Counted from the first letter of the stretch, positions 50,445-59,463 are shown. The stretch is DNA of 64,000 nucleotides from Calditrichales bacterium MX18-03 (GCA_021083345.1 JAJGRE010000001.1:930001-994000); one strand, 5' to 3'. A program made the numbers and translations. Notes: generated from the letters alone by a model not told the origin.

Positions 50445-50456
50445 AGCTCTTCCTTA

Positions 50457-50485
50457 ATACTATCACTTATTGATGCCTGAATCAA
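50457..50485 (-). promoter_or_regulatory. Promoter of the fucI operon
   Basis: Minus strand TTGATT (50480-50485), 17 bases, TAGTAT (50457-50462). Confidence 0.7.
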
Positions 50486-50504
50486 TATGTTTGGAAAAAA
50501 AATA

Positions 50505-50533
50505 AAGCTGCATTGCTTCCTACAATGCAGCTT
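50505..50533 (-). terminator. Terminator after the Cys-rich protein gene
   Basis: AAGCTGCATTG/CAATGCAGCTT 11-bp stem followed on the minus strand by ATTTTTTTT. Confidence 0.88.
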
Positions 50534-50542
50534 CAGCTGCCG

Positions 50543-51196
50543 CTAATGGGTGTCTATAAATTCCTGAATCTCCTGATGCCACGCATCCGGCTCATAGGTC
50601 CCGGCTTGTGTCTCTTCTCCGAACAACAGGTCAACCAGATAGCGCGGCTTTTTACCGCCTATGTGCATTGATTTGACACAGGATACGCAATAAACAGCCA
50701 CATCCTGGCAGGGCATTTCACCGGCACGTTTTTTCATTTGTGCCTTGACCTCTTCAACCGGCAGCACCCCATAATAGCTGTCTCCGCAGCAGGTTCCTTT
50801 CGTCCGGGTTTTATCCGGTTCCACAACCTTGATATTCATCTTTGAAAGCAACGTCCGGACAGCGTTATGAACCCGCTCTTCCGTACGGGTAGGGCAGGCG
50901 TCCAGTATTGCCATCTCCTTGCCATTATAGTCCGGGAACGGGAAAGTCCGGCTCTCCGCCAGCACCTCCCATAAGGAAATGGTGGAGATGCCCTCATATA
51001 GCGATCTGTAACGCCTGTCGCAGCCCGCACATACATTGATGATCTGCGTCCCGGCTGGCAGCCCGGGTTCATGCCTGCAGCAGGTCAGGTGCTGCGGTAC
51101 ATTCCCCAGTTCCCTGTTAAGATATTCCAGCAGTCGCTGCCCCAGCTCAGGCTTATATATCATCAGGGCACAGCCCGGTGCAAAAACTTGTTTCAT
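50543..51196 (-). CDS. Cysteine-rich (CCG-like) Fe-S protein
   Basis: 217 residues with cysteine-rich segments resembling the CCG domain of heterodisulfide reductase HdrB and related proteins: FAPGCALMIY, VCAGCDRRYRSL, GTCCGDSYYG and YCVSCVKSM. Such domains bind non-cubane or 4Fe-4S clusters and take part in thiol/disulfide electron transfer. It lies 166 bases downstream of hydA, beyond a terminator, in the same direction. A role in electron transfer from HydABC is possible but not shown. Confidence 0.65.
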   Translation of the reverse strand: MKQVFAPGCALMIYKPELGQRLLEYLNRELGNVPQHLTCCRHEPGLPAGTQIINVCAGCDRRYRSLYEGISTISLWEVLAESRTFPFPDYNGKEMAILDACPTRTEERVHNAVRTLLSKMNIKVVEPDKTRTKGTCCGDSYYGVLPVEEVKAQMKKRAGEMPCQDVAVYCVSCVKSMHIGGKKPRYLVDLLFGEETQAGTYEPDAWHQEIQEFIDTH

Positions 51197-51322
51197 TCAC
51201 TCTTCCTCCTCTGTATGTCTGTTTAAGGAACAACTAAATACAGTTTACACGAAATATGTCATAAAATCATCCTGAATCTTGCGGACTAATTTTTAGCTTT
51301 GACGGTAGTCCGGATTGAAAAT

Positions 51323-51358
51323 AAGAAAGCCCTATCCTCTGACAGATATGGCCTTCTT
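51323..51358 (-). terminator. Terminator of the hydABC operon
   Basis: AAGAAAGCC pairs with GGCCTTCTT (one G-U), 18-base interior; the minus strand continues with ATTTTC. Confidence 0.65.
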
Positions 51359-51362
51359 GATC

Positions 51363-53063
51363 CTAAGATTCTTTATTCAATTCATGCCTGTGAAGCAGTT
51401 CATGCTTGTCTTTCAGTATGCCTTCATACAGCGCTATAATGGTGGGGTTTTCTTCCGACCGCTTGATGGTGGACCCGCTGTCTGCATTGTAGATCCCTTT
51501 TGTCCGCTGCTTCTTGATGTGTGCTGACTGGGGCACCGGCTGACCGGCACCGCCGATGCAGCCGCCCGGGCAAGCCATTACTTCTACAAAATCGTATTGC
51601 TTTTCTCCGGCTTTGATCATTTTCACAAGTGCTTCGGCGTTTTTGAGTCCATGCACCACTGCAATGGTTACTTTTCTGCCATCCAGTTCAATCTCAGCTT
51701 CCTTAACGCCTTCCATACCCCTGGTGCCCGCAAAAGCGAGATTCTTCAGGCTGCCTATCGTTTTATCACTGCATAGATGCCGCAGCACAGCTTCTGCTAC
51801 CCCGCCGCTTGCACCGAAAAGGACGCCTGCTCCGCTTGAAAGTCCGAATGGCATATCCACGGCTTCTTCTTCCAATTCGTTGAACATAATACCGTTCTCT
51901 TTGATCATCATGGCAAGCTCCTGAGTGGTAATCACCATATCCACGTCACGGGTGCCGCTGTTGCGGTTTTCAGGTCTTGCTGCCTCATACTTCTTTGCTG
52001 TACAAGGCATGATGGATATGACCACTGTCTCTCTTCCTTCTGCTTCCCTATCGGTCTTGAAATGTTCTTTAATGACAGCACCAAACATCTGCTGGGGTGA
52101 TAAGCATGTGGAAACCTGCTCCATGAGCTCCGGGAATTTTTGCTCCGCATACTTGAACCAGGCCGGGCAGCAGGACGTGAACAACGGAAGCCTTTCCCCC
52201 TTCTGCAGGCAGCCTGCAAATTCCCGGCTTTCCTCCATGACGGTAAGGTCGGCGGCCATCGAGGTGTCATATACCTGATTGAAGCCCATCCTTCTCAGTG
52301 CGGCCACAATTTTCCCCATGGTTACGCTGCCGGGCTCCAGTCCGAATTCCTCGCCGATGGCTACCCGCACCGCCGGAGCGATCTGGGCTATGACAAACTT
52401 GTTTTTATCGTTCAGCACTTCCCATGCGTTGTCGATATCTCTTTTGATAACCAGAGCCCCTGTCGGGCAGACCGTCCTGCATTGCCCGCAGTTTACGCAG
52501 TTTACGTTGCTGATGGGCCGGTTGAAGGCTGTGGTTACCTGCATTTTTGCTCCCCTGTAGGCGAAGTCTAACGCGCCAACGCCTTGAACTTCATTGCACA
52601 TCCTGACACAGTCGCCGCAGAGAATGCACTTGTTGGGGTTTCTGACAATGGATACACTGCTGTTGTCAACCGGCAGCTCCTTTTCATCCTTGTCAAACCG
52701 GACCTTCTTGATGCCGAACCGTATTGCCAGTTCCTGCAGGATGCATCTTCCTGTCTTTTCACATACCGTGCAGTCCCTGTCATGGTTTGCCAGGATCAGC
52801 TCCAGGATCATTTTTCTGTGCTTTTTCAGCTTTTGCGTATTGGTATATATCTCCATCCCATCCTTGGGAACCGTTGAACAGGAGGCCATTATTCCGCCCC
52901 ATTTGTCTTCTACCATGCACATTCTGCAAGCCCCGTAAATACTCAGCTCAGAATGATAGCAGAACGTCGGCAGGTCTATGCCGGCTTTTCTTATAACCTC
53001 AAGGATATGTTTTTCTCCGTTGAAATCTACTCTTTGTCCGTCAATCAGCATGCTCCCTTTCAT
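51363..53063 (-). CDS. hydA: HydA, catalytic subunit of bifurcating [FeFe]-hydrogenase
   Basis: 566 residues: 2Fe-2S domain (about 1-75), His-Cys 4Fe-4S site (HDRDCTVCEKTGRC), two 4Fe-4S motifs (about 140-200), then the H-cluster domain with all three canonical signatures TSCCPAW, MPCTAKK and CPGGCIGGAGQP, and a short tail with the small-subunit part. It reduces protons or oxidises hydrogen. With HydB and HydC it couples NADH and reduced ferredoxin to hydrogen formation. Starts 4 bases after the hydB stop behind AGGAGG. Confidence 0.95.
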   Translation of the reverse strand: MKGSMLIDGQRVDFNGEKHILEVIRKAGIDLPTFCYHSELSIYGACRMCMVEDKWGGIMASCSTVPKDGMEIYTNTQKLKKHRKMILELILANHDRDCTVCEKTGRCILQELAIRFGIKKVRFDKDEKELPVDNSSVSIVRNPNKCILCGDCVRMCNEVQGVGALDFAYRGAKMQVTTAFNRPISNVNCVNCGQCRTVCPTGALVIKRDIDNAWEVLNDKNKFVIAQIAPAVRVAIGEEFGLEPGSVTMGKIVAALRRMGFNQVYDTSMAADLTVMEESREFAGCLQKGERLPLFTSCCPAWFKYAEQKFPELMEQVSTCLSPQQMFGAVIKEHFKTDREAEGRETVVISIMPCTAKKYEAARPENRNSGTRDVDMVITTQELAMMIKENGIMFNELEEEAVDMPFGLSSGAGVLFGASGGVAEAVLRHLCSDKTIGSLKNLAFAGTRGMEGVKEAEIELDGRKVTIAVVHGLKNAEALVKMIKAGEKQYDFVEVMACPGGCIGGAGQPVPQSAHIKKQRTKGIYNADSGSTIKRSEENPTIIALYEGILKDKHELLHRHELNKES

Positions 53064-53067
53064 TTTC

Positions 53068-54939
53068 TCATACCTCCTCTACTGCAGAAAACGGACAGGC
53101 TTCCACGCATGCGCCGCATTTTATGCATTTCCTATTGTTTATGACAAAGGCTTCCTTTACTTTTCCGGTAATCGCTGTTGCAGGACATGCCTTTGCACAT
53201 TTGCTGCAGCCTTTGCACAGCGCTTCATTAATGACAAAGGAGCTTAAGCTTTTGCAATTGCGGGTGGGGCATTTCTTTTGCACCACATGAGCCAGGTATT
53301 CGTCCCTGAAATACTTCAATGTACTGATTACCGGGCTGGGTGCAGTCTTGCCCAGGCCGCAGAGCGCGGTACTGCTGATGGTATCCGCCAGCTCTTCCAG
53401 CATGTCCAGGTCTTCCAGGCTGCCTTTCCCTGCAACGATTCCCTCCAGTATTTCCAGCATTCTTTTTGTCCCTTCCCGGCAGGGGACGCATTTGCCGCAG
53501 GATTCCTTCTGTGTGAAGTTCATAAAGAACCTTGCCACTTCAACCATGCAGGTGTCTTCATCCATGACAACGAGGCCGCCGGAACCGATCATGGCGCCTA
53601 CTTTTTTCAGCGAATCAAAATCAAGAGGCAATTCCATATGGGTTTCTGTCAGACAGCCGCCGGAAGGTCCGCCGATCTGGACCGCTTTGAACTTCTTGCC
53701 GTCGTTGATGCCGCCGCCGATGTCGAATATGACTTCTTTCAGAAGGGTTCCCATCGGAACCTCTATCAGTCCCGTATTGTTAACATTGCCTGTAATGGCA
53801 AAGGCCTTGGTTCCGGGACTATTTTCCGGTCCGATAGAGCGGTACCACTGGGCTCCCTTCAGTATGATATGCGGTACATTGGCAAAGGTTTCAACATTAT
53901 TCAGCATGGTCGGTTTGCCCCACAAGCCCTGTTCGACGGTTCTTGGCGGCTTCACCCTGGGCATGCCTCTCTCCCCTTCTATGGACTGGGTCAGCGCACT
54001 GCTCTCTCCGCACACGAAAGCACCGGCACCCTTGTTGATCTTTATGTCAAAGCTGAAGCCGGAACCCAATATGTTTTCACCCAAGAGCCCTATTTCCCTG
54101 GCCTGCTCCACTGCCAGCTGCAGCCTTGCAACCGAAAGCGGGTATTCCGCACGGACATAGATATAGCCTTCCGATGCCTTGCATGCGTACCCTGCGATAA
54201 TCATGCCCTCCAGCACGCTATGGGGATTTCCATCCATAACGCTTCCATCCATGAAAGCGCCTGGGTCTCCCTCGTCCCCATTGCATACCACATACTTGAC
54301 TTCACTATTCTGGGCTAATACCTGAGACCATTTTCTTCCTGCCGGATAACCGCCGCCCCCTCGTCCCCTCAGATTCGATTTGGAAATTTCGTCGCAGATC
54401 TGCTCGGGTGTCATTTGGAGCAGCGCCTTGCCTGCTGCAGTATAGCCGCCCTTGGCAATATATTCCATAATGTTCTCACAATCAATCTGCCCACACTGCC
54501 CCAGCACCAATCTGGTTTGTTCGCTGTAAAAGGGTATTTCAACCGGTGTATGGCACACGCGGCTGCCGGACTGATACATCAGCCTTTCGACGGGTTGGTT
54601 CTGAAGCAGCGTTTTTTCTATGATCTCGACGCAATCCTGCTTGTCCACCCTGAAATATTGATAATCGAAGGGTTCTACCCTGACAAGCGGTCCCAGCTGA
54701 CAAAGACCCTGGCAGCCGCTTTTTTTGATGCCAATGCCCTTTTCTTCCGCCTCCAGCACGACATCAACCAGCAATCCTTTTTCCGCTACAAGCCGCTTAA
54801 GTTCTTCATATATGCCAAATGAGCCGGCTGCAACACATCCCGTTCCGCAGCAGACAAAGACGCGCTTTTCCTGGTTTTCAAGCGCTTTGCGGGCTGCTAC
54901 AGCAACTTTTTCAAACTGTTCTATGTTATTAACCTTCAT
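53068..54939 (-). CDS. hydB: HydB, NAD/FMN subunit of bifurcating hydrogenase
   Basis: 623 residues: N-terminal thioredoxin-like 2Fe-2S domain, NuoF core with LRGRGGGGYPAGRKW (near 190), SLBB, 4Fe-4S site CGKCVPCREGTKRM and two C-terminal 4Fe-4S motifs (CKGCSKC and CIKCGAC). It carries FMN and the NAD site. Its ATG overlaps the hydC stop (ATGA). About the same layout as the StnB-like protein at 31555-33309, so the two complexes are paralogous. Confidence 0.93.
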   Translation of the reverse strand: MKVNNIEQFEKVAVAARKALENQEKRVFVCCGTGCVAAGSFGIYEELKRLVAEKGLLVDVVLEAEEKGIGIKKSGCQGLCQLGPLVRVEPFDYQYFRVDKQDCVEIIEKTLLQNQPVERLMYQSGSRVCHTPVEIPFYSEQTRLVLGQCGQIDCENIMEYIAKGGYTAAGKALLQMTPEQICDEISKSNLRGRGGGGYPAGRKWSQVLAQNSEVKYVVCNGDEGDPGAFMDGSVMDGNPHSVLEGMIIAGYACKASEGYIYVRAEYPLSVARLQLAVEQAREIGLLGENILGSGFSFDIKINKGAGAFVCGESSALTQSIEGERGMPRVKPPRTVEQGLWGKPTMLNNVETFANVPHIILKGAQWYRSIGPENSPGTKAFAITGNVNNTGLIEVPMGTLLKEVIFDIGGGINDGKKFKAVQIGGPSGGCLTETHMELPLDFDSLKKVGAMIGSGGLVVMDEDTCMVEVARFFMNFTQKESCGKCVPCREGTKRMLEILEGIVAGKGSLEDLDMLEELADTISSTALCGLGKTAPSPVISTLKYFRDEYLAHVVQKKCPTRNCKSLSSFVINEALCKGCSKCAKACPATAITGKVKEAFVINNRKCIKCGACVEACPFSAVEEV

Positions 54940-55418
54940 TTTGATTCATTCTCCTTAATCTCCTTAATGACCGCTAAGGCAGACTCCGGTGTCATCTTGG
55001 CATATACCTTGCCGTTGACGAGGATGACCGGAGCAAGTCCGCATGCTCCAAGGCAGGATACCGTTTCCAAAGTAAAAAGAAAATCATCAGTGGTATGCTT
55101 TGAACTGTTCAGTCCCAGCTCTTTTTTTATGGTGTCCAGGATGGGAATGGATTTCTTGACGTGGCACGCTGTACCGTCACAGATCTTGATGATATATTTT
55201 CCCTTTGGCTCCAACGAAAAGTTTTCGTAAAAAGTGGCAACGCTGAAGATTTTTGAAAGAGGTATGTCGATTTCGGTTGAAATGTGCTCAAGCACCTCTT
55301 CCGGCAGATAGTTGTATGCACTCTGGATTTCCTGCAGCATGGCGATCAACGCCGACCGGTTATAGGCATATCCGGCTAAGATGCCGTCAACCTCCGGGTA
55401 TTTGCTTTTGTCCAACAT
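54936..55418 (-). CDS. hydC: HydC, [2Fe-2S] subunit of bifurcating hydrogenase
   Basis: 160 residues, NuoE family, with 2Fe-2S ligands CDGTAC and CLGAC. The start is ATG at 55418 behind AAGGAGG; an in-frame GTG three codons earlier lies inside the ribosome site. First gene of hydCBA. Upstream lie a Rex-type operator and the 20-bp motif shared with the Stn-like region, so expression probably follows the NADH/NAD ratio and possibly the hydrogen signal. Confidence 0.93.
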   Translation of the reverse strand: MLDKSKYPEVDGILAGYAYNRSALIAMLQEIQSAYNYLPEEVLEHISTEIDIPLSKIFSVATFYENFSLEPKGKYIIKICDGTACHVKKSIPILDTIKKELGLNSSKHTTDDFLFTLETVSCLGACGLAPVILVNGKVYAKMTPESALAVIKEIKENESK

Positions 55419-55482
55419 GGGAAGCACCTCCTTAAAACTATAAATTGTGTGTTGTACAATGTATACAATTCATGTCGCTATC

Positions 55483-55500
55483 TTGTTAATCAATTCACAA
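55483..55500. promoter_or_regulatory. Rex-type operator of hydABC
   Basis: TTGTTAATCAATTCACAA matches TTGTTAA-N4-TTAACAA at 13 of 14 positions. On the minus strand TTAACA with TATACA 18 bases downstream could be the promoter, with the operator over the -35 box. Confidence 0.7.
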
Positions 55501-55575
55501 AATCTAGTTTATCTTCTGGCTGCTCCGCCAGCAACAGGAATAATTTTTAATTTTGAAACAGTATTGATTATGCCG

Positions 55576-55595
55576 TATTATTAGATATGGTTTTT
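55576..55595 (-). promoter_or_regulatory. Shared 20-bp motif, copy B
   Basis: Plus strand TATTATTAGATATGGTTTTT, 19 of 20 identical to 34329-34348, 76 bp from the Rex-type site and about 160 bases before hydC. Contains TATCTAAT on the minus strand. Confidence 0.5.
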
Positions 55596-55680
55596 TGGAT
55601 CACTTACCTGGCATTCTGCCTTGTATCCATGCTCCCTGCCATGTTAAAATGGTGATATCCTGTATGATGGAGGAACCAGC

Positions 55681-56766
55681 GTGGACTTAAAGCAGAAGGT
55701 TAAAGAACTCCCCTCCTGCCCCGGTGTATACCTGATGAAGGATGCACAAGGCAGTGTGATATATGTGGGCAAGTCAAAAAATCTCAAGAGCCGGGTAGGG
55801 TCCTATTTTCAAAGTTCAAAGGCGCATCCCCCCAAGGTTGTAAAAATGGTAAGACACCTGCGGGATTTCGAGATTATCCTGACGGATACGGAGTTCGAAG
55901 CTCTTATGCTGGAATGCCGGCTGATCAAGGAGATCAGACCGCTTTACAACAGGCTGATGAATCGTGACCAATCCTATGTTTACCTGAGGATCAAGATAAA
56001 TGAAGCCTATCCCGAAATCGAAATTTCAAAGGAGTCGGAGAAGGTCAGCGGGGATCTGTACTTTGGACCGTATACGAATAAAAACACAGTGATAAGAGGC
56101 CTGCAAGGCATTAAGGAATGCTGCCGGGTTTTATGCACCGGCAAGCCGCGGAAAAACTCAACCTGTTTAAATCACGCTTTGGGTCTCTGCATCGGTGTAT
56201 GTTCTGACGACACGCTGCAAACGCAGTACCTTGCTTTTGTGGAGAAGCTGGTAAAGCTCCTCAGAGGCGCTGATACAGACATTATGGAGGAATTGAGCCG
56301 GAATATGAAGCTGGCAGCAGACAGATATGATTTTGAAGGGGCTGCCAAATACAGAGACTACTTGAGCGCTGTCAAGCATCTTCTCGGCAGAAATAAAGTC
56401 ATTGAATTCACGGAAGTCAATAAGAATATTGCCGTACTTGAACCTTTAAGCGAGGACAGCGTCAAATTATTCCTCATAAAGGGCAGCCGGGTCATTTTCA
56501 ACGAAAAATACGCTCTTTCCCACTTTTGCCCTGGTACGCTGAATGGCGTGTTGAAGACCAGAATCCTGACTTGCTTCAGCGGTCAGGATCAAAGCGCTGC
56601 CTCAGAAATCGGCAAAGAAGAAATCGATATGTCTCAAATCATTTACACTTACCTGAAAGGCAAGGACAGCAGCTGCAGATATGCCATCATCCCCAAAAGC
56701 TGGCTAGGGAGTCCGGATAACCCCCGCTTTGACAAAGCGCTGAATAAGCTGCTGGCCGCGGAATAG
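55681..56766 (+). CDS. UvrC-like GIY-YIG nuclease, N-terminal half only
   Basis: 361 residues with a GTG start behind ATGGAGG. GIY-YIG domain (PGVYLMKD...VIYVGKSKNLKSRV, about 14-95), a linker with a Cys-rich segment (CCRVLC...TCLNHALGLCIGVC) as in UvrC, and a UVR motif (about 215-250, RYDFEGAAKYRD). The C-terminal RNase H-like nuclease and helix-hairpin-helix domains of full UvrC (about 600 residues) are absent. No frameshift is visible and the stop is close to the next gene, so this is a short form that could cut only the 3' side of a lesion, like Cho. Confidence 0.82.
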   Translation: MDLKQKVKELPSCPGVYLMKDAQGSVIYVGKSKNLKSRVGSYFQSSKAHPPKVVKMVRHLRDFEIILTDTEFEALMLECRLIKEIRPLYNRLMNRDQSYVYLRIKINEAYPEIEISKESEKVSGDLYFGPYTNKNTVIRGLQGIKECCRVLCTGKPRKNSTCLNHALGLCIGVCSDDTLQTQYLAFVEKLVKLLRGADTDIMEELSRNMKLAADRYDFEGAAKYRDYLSAVKHLLGRNKVIEFTEVNKNIAVLEPLSEDSVKLFLIKGSRVIFNEKYALSHFCPGTLNGVLKTRILTCFSGQDQSAASEIGKEEIDMSQIIYTYLKGKDSSCRYAIIPKSWLGSPDNPRFDKALNKLLAAE

Positions 56767-56767
56767 G

Positions 56768-57490
56768 CTATTCTATTCCATACTGTCCATGCCTTTCATC
56801 GATATCCGGCTGTTTGACGGAAACATATAGATTCCCCGATGTATCAAGACCCGCATAGAAAACCTTCTGTACATTGGTGATACCTTGATTTGACAATTGC
56901 ACATCGAGCCAGTGCTCATCCAGATCAATGGATTTCAGGTTTTCTTCAAGCACCCTTCCATCCATCACCAAATCCTTCGTCAATCCTTTATAGCCGGTAG
57001 GCAGATTCAGGTCCGAGGGTGTCAACGGCTGTTTCTGCGATTTAGGCAAAACTGAAATCTGTCCGTCGTTTTCTATGATGGCGAATTCCACATCAGCCAG
57101 GTTAAACATGTTCTTTTTTCTCAGCAGCGTCGTCAGCTCATCCATGGTAAAACGCACCCTTTTAAGGTTTTTGTCTATAATCCTGCCGTTTTCAACAGCT
57201 GTGACCGGTTCACTGTTTGTCAGCTTTCTGATCCACATGCTTTTTATATGCAGATAACCGGTTAGAACCGAAAGCAAACCCAGTGTTATTAAGACAGCTG
57301 CAGCAGAGGCTGTGGAATTATCTTGCCCCATTGCGAGATTGGCTGACACCGAACCCAGGGAAATGATGACGGAAAAATCAAAAAAAGTCATCTGCGACAG
57401 TGCTTTTCTGCCCATCAGCCTTGCAACTGTCAATAACAGCAGGTAGGTGACCGTTGTCCTCATCATGGCGTTTACAATCGTCTGCACCAT
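56768..57490 (-). CDS. DUF421 (YetF-like) membrane protein
   Basis: 240 residues: three N-terminal membrane helices (about 10-80) and a soluble DUF421 part with ENGRIIDKNLKRVRFTMDEL (about 100) and LADVEFAIIENDG. YetF-like proteins are common in spore formers; their role is poorly understood. It is convergent with the UvrC-like gene, stops 1 base apart. A short remnant of a similar protein may lie at 60069-60170. Confidence 0.82.
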   Translation of the reverse strand: MVQTIVNAMMRTTVTYLLLLTVARLMGRKALSQMTFFDFSVIISLGSVSANLAMGQDNSTASAAAVLITLGLLSVLTGYLHIKSMWIRKLTNSEPVTAVENGRIIDKNLKRVRFTMDELTTLLRKKNMFNLADVEFAIIENDGQISVLPKSQKQPLTPSDLNLPTGYKGLTKDLVMDGRVLEENLKSIDLDEHWLDVQLSNQGITNVQKVFYAGLDTSGNLYVSVKQPDIDERHGQYGIE

Positions 57491-57526
57491 ACAATATCCT
57501 CTCTTGCTCAGTCAAAGTTCACCGCG

Positions 57527-58066
57527 TCATGTGTTCAGATTAAGAAACTCTTCCCTTAAGATCCCCATCGCAACCTTGTCATAATAGCGTCCATCCTTGT
57601 AAATCTCCTGCCTTAACCTTCCCTCTTCCACAAAGCCGCATTTTTCATAGCATCGGATAGCCCTTTCATTGAGTGCATAACAGGTCAGCCGGACTTTATG
57701 GATGTTCATCTCATTGAATATAAACGATACGAGAGTATTCACGGCATCTGTGCCATATCCTTTACCCCAGTATGTCTTATCACCAATAAATATTCCTATC
57801 GTTGCCGTACTGTTTTTCCAGTCTACGTCATTGATGCTGCAACCTCCAATGAAGCGCAAATCATCCAGAGTTTCTATTGCGAACTTGTATGTATCCTGCA
57901 GCGCTGAAATAGATTCGAACCATTTTTCTTCTTCCTGCAAGGTAAGGGGATATGGAATATCCGATACGATGGTCCTTAGAATCTCAGGGTCATTTATATA
58001 GCTTAAGCGCAACGAAAGGTCTTCTTTCCGGTATGCCCGCAGCCTGACTTTTTTTCCGGTGTACAT
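57527..58066 (-). CDS. GNAT-family N-acetyltransferase (RimJ/RimL-like)
   Basis: 179 residues with the GNAT fold: R-L-R-A-Y at the N-terminus, GIFIGDKTYWGKGYGTDAV (acetyl-CoA loop, near 90-108) and LTCYALNERAIRCYEKCGF near the C-terminus. Start behind AAGGAG. Acetylates an amine on a protein or small molecule; the substrate is unknown. Confidence 0.85.
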   Translation of the reverse strand: MYTGKKVRLRAYRKEDLSLRLSYINDPEILRTIVSDIPYPLTLQEEEKWFESISALQDTYKFAIETLDDLRFIGGCSINDVDWKNSTATIGIFIGDKTYWGKGYGTDAVNTLVSFIFNEMNIHKVRLTCYALNERAIRCYEKCGFVEEGRLRQEIYKDGRYYDKVAMGILREEFLNLNT

Positions 58067-58274
58067 CAGCTTCTCCTTATATTGTACATTTTTGCATAAC
58101 GGGATGAATTGTTATGCCTGTACTTCTATAGGATACCTGATAAAATCTGCTAATATGCAGACGTTGCTAATTTGTGCACTTTCTAGAATGATACCGATAT
58201 TTTTCATACCCTTGAGTCTGGAGAATTATATTGGTAATACTATTTTCATCAAGCACAAAAAGGTGGGATTGTGA

Positions 58275-59417
58275 ATGAACCGGCTGCTATTGAAAAACTG
58301 CATGCTCCTGGATAAATCCGTCAGAAGCATTCTGATTGAGGATGGAAAAATCGCTAAGATGGATGCTGAATCTGCCGCCGGTGAAGATGGTGTGAAAATA
58401 CTGGATGCCGGTGAAAAGTATGTCGTCCCGGGCTTTATTGATTGCCATACCCATCTGGGTATTATTGAAGAAGCCACCGGCAAGATCGGCATGGATAACA
58501 ACGAACGCTCTGATCCGATTACGCCCCATTTGCGCGGCATAGATGCGATCAATCCCTTTGATATTGCTTTTAGTGACGCTGTAAAATCCGGTGTGACAAC
58601 CGTCATGAGCGGACCGGGAAGTGACAATGCGGTGGGCGGCTTGAGTATCGCACTAAAGACAAGTGGGACCATTATTGACAGAATGATGATCAAGAACCCT
58701 GTAGGGCTGAAAATCGCACTGGGGGAAAATCCCCTCAGCGCATATGGTATAAGCAACAAGTGCCCTGTGACCCGGATGGGGACCGCAGCCTTGATAAGGG
58801 AACTTTTTGCTAGGGCTCAGGATTATGCGGAGAATAAGAAGCGCAACACAATCAAGGAAAGGAACCTCCGGCTGGAGGCAGTTCTCCCCGTTCTGGAGGG
58901 CAAGCTGCCTGTCAGAGCCCATGCTCATAGGGCAGATGACATAGTGACAGCACTTCGGATTGCAGAAGAATTCAAAATCAGCAGACTCGTCATAGAGCAT
59001 GGTACTGAAGCCCACCTGATCAAGGATTATCTTAAGGAGAAAAAGGTGCCGGTAGCCTTTGGCCCCATGCTGACGCCAAGAATTAAAATGGAATTGAGGC
59101 AGAGGAGCTATCGTTCTGCAGTTGAATTGGCAGAGGCTGGGGTAAAGGTCGCTTTGATCACGGATCATCCCTATAACTCCATAGATCAGCTCAGAACGGT
59201 AACCCTCCTGACTGTATGTGAAGGTTTGAACCAAAATGAGGCAATCCGGTGCATCACGGTCCATCCAGCAGAAATTCTGGATTGCGGTGATAGGATCGGC
59301 AAGCTCCAGGAAGGGTATGATGCCGACCTGACTATCTTTGATGGGAATCCCTTTGATTTGAATTCAAAAGTGGTTATGACACTGATCAATGGCAACATAG
59401 TGTTTGAAAGAAAATAA
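58275..59417 (+). CDS. Amidohydrolase (imidazolonepropionase-like)
   Basis: 380 residues of the metal-dependent amidohydrolase superfamily. Metal-binding HTH in GFIDCHTHLG near residue 58, a second site in VRAHAHRADD near 214, IEHGTE near 243 and the Asp in ITDHP near 297. Start ATG behind AGGTGGG. The group includes imidazolonepropionase and prolidase-like enzymes; the substrate is not evident. It stands alone, ended by its own hairpin. Confidence 0.85.
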   Translation: MNRLLLKNCMLLDKSVRSILIEDGKIAKMDAESAAGEDGVKILDAGEKYVVPGFIDCHTHLGIIEEATGKIGMDNNERSDPITPHLRGIDAINPFDIAFSDAVKSGVTTVMSGPGSDNAVGGLSIALKTSGTIIDRMMIKNPVGLKIALGENPLSAYGISNKCPVTRMGTAALIRELFARAQDYAENKKRNTIKERNLRLEAVLPVLEGKLPVRAHAHRADDIVTALRIAEEFKISRLVIEHGTEAHLIKDYLKEKKVPVAFGPMLTPRIKMELRQRSYRSAVELAEAGVKVALITDHPYNSIDQLRTVTLLTVCEGLNQNEAIRCITVHPAEILDCGDRIGKLQEGYDADLTIFDGNPFDLNSKVVMTLINGNIVFERK

Positions 59418-59441
59418 GCTACCATGCAGGCAGCTTATTTT
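59411..59441 (+). terminator. Terminator of the amidohydrolase gene
   Basis: AAAATAAGCT/AGCTTATTTT 10-bp stem with an 11-base loop, overlapping the stop codon. Confidence 0.75.
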
Positions 59442-59463
59442 CGCCTTATCGTAAGGGTGCCGC

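Larger units (their letters stand above)
50215..50542. other. Regulatory region of the fucI operon
   Basis: About 330 bases without a gene; it holds a promoter, two AAACGTTT operators 166 bp apart and the terminator of the following Cys-rich gene. Confidence 0.7.
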
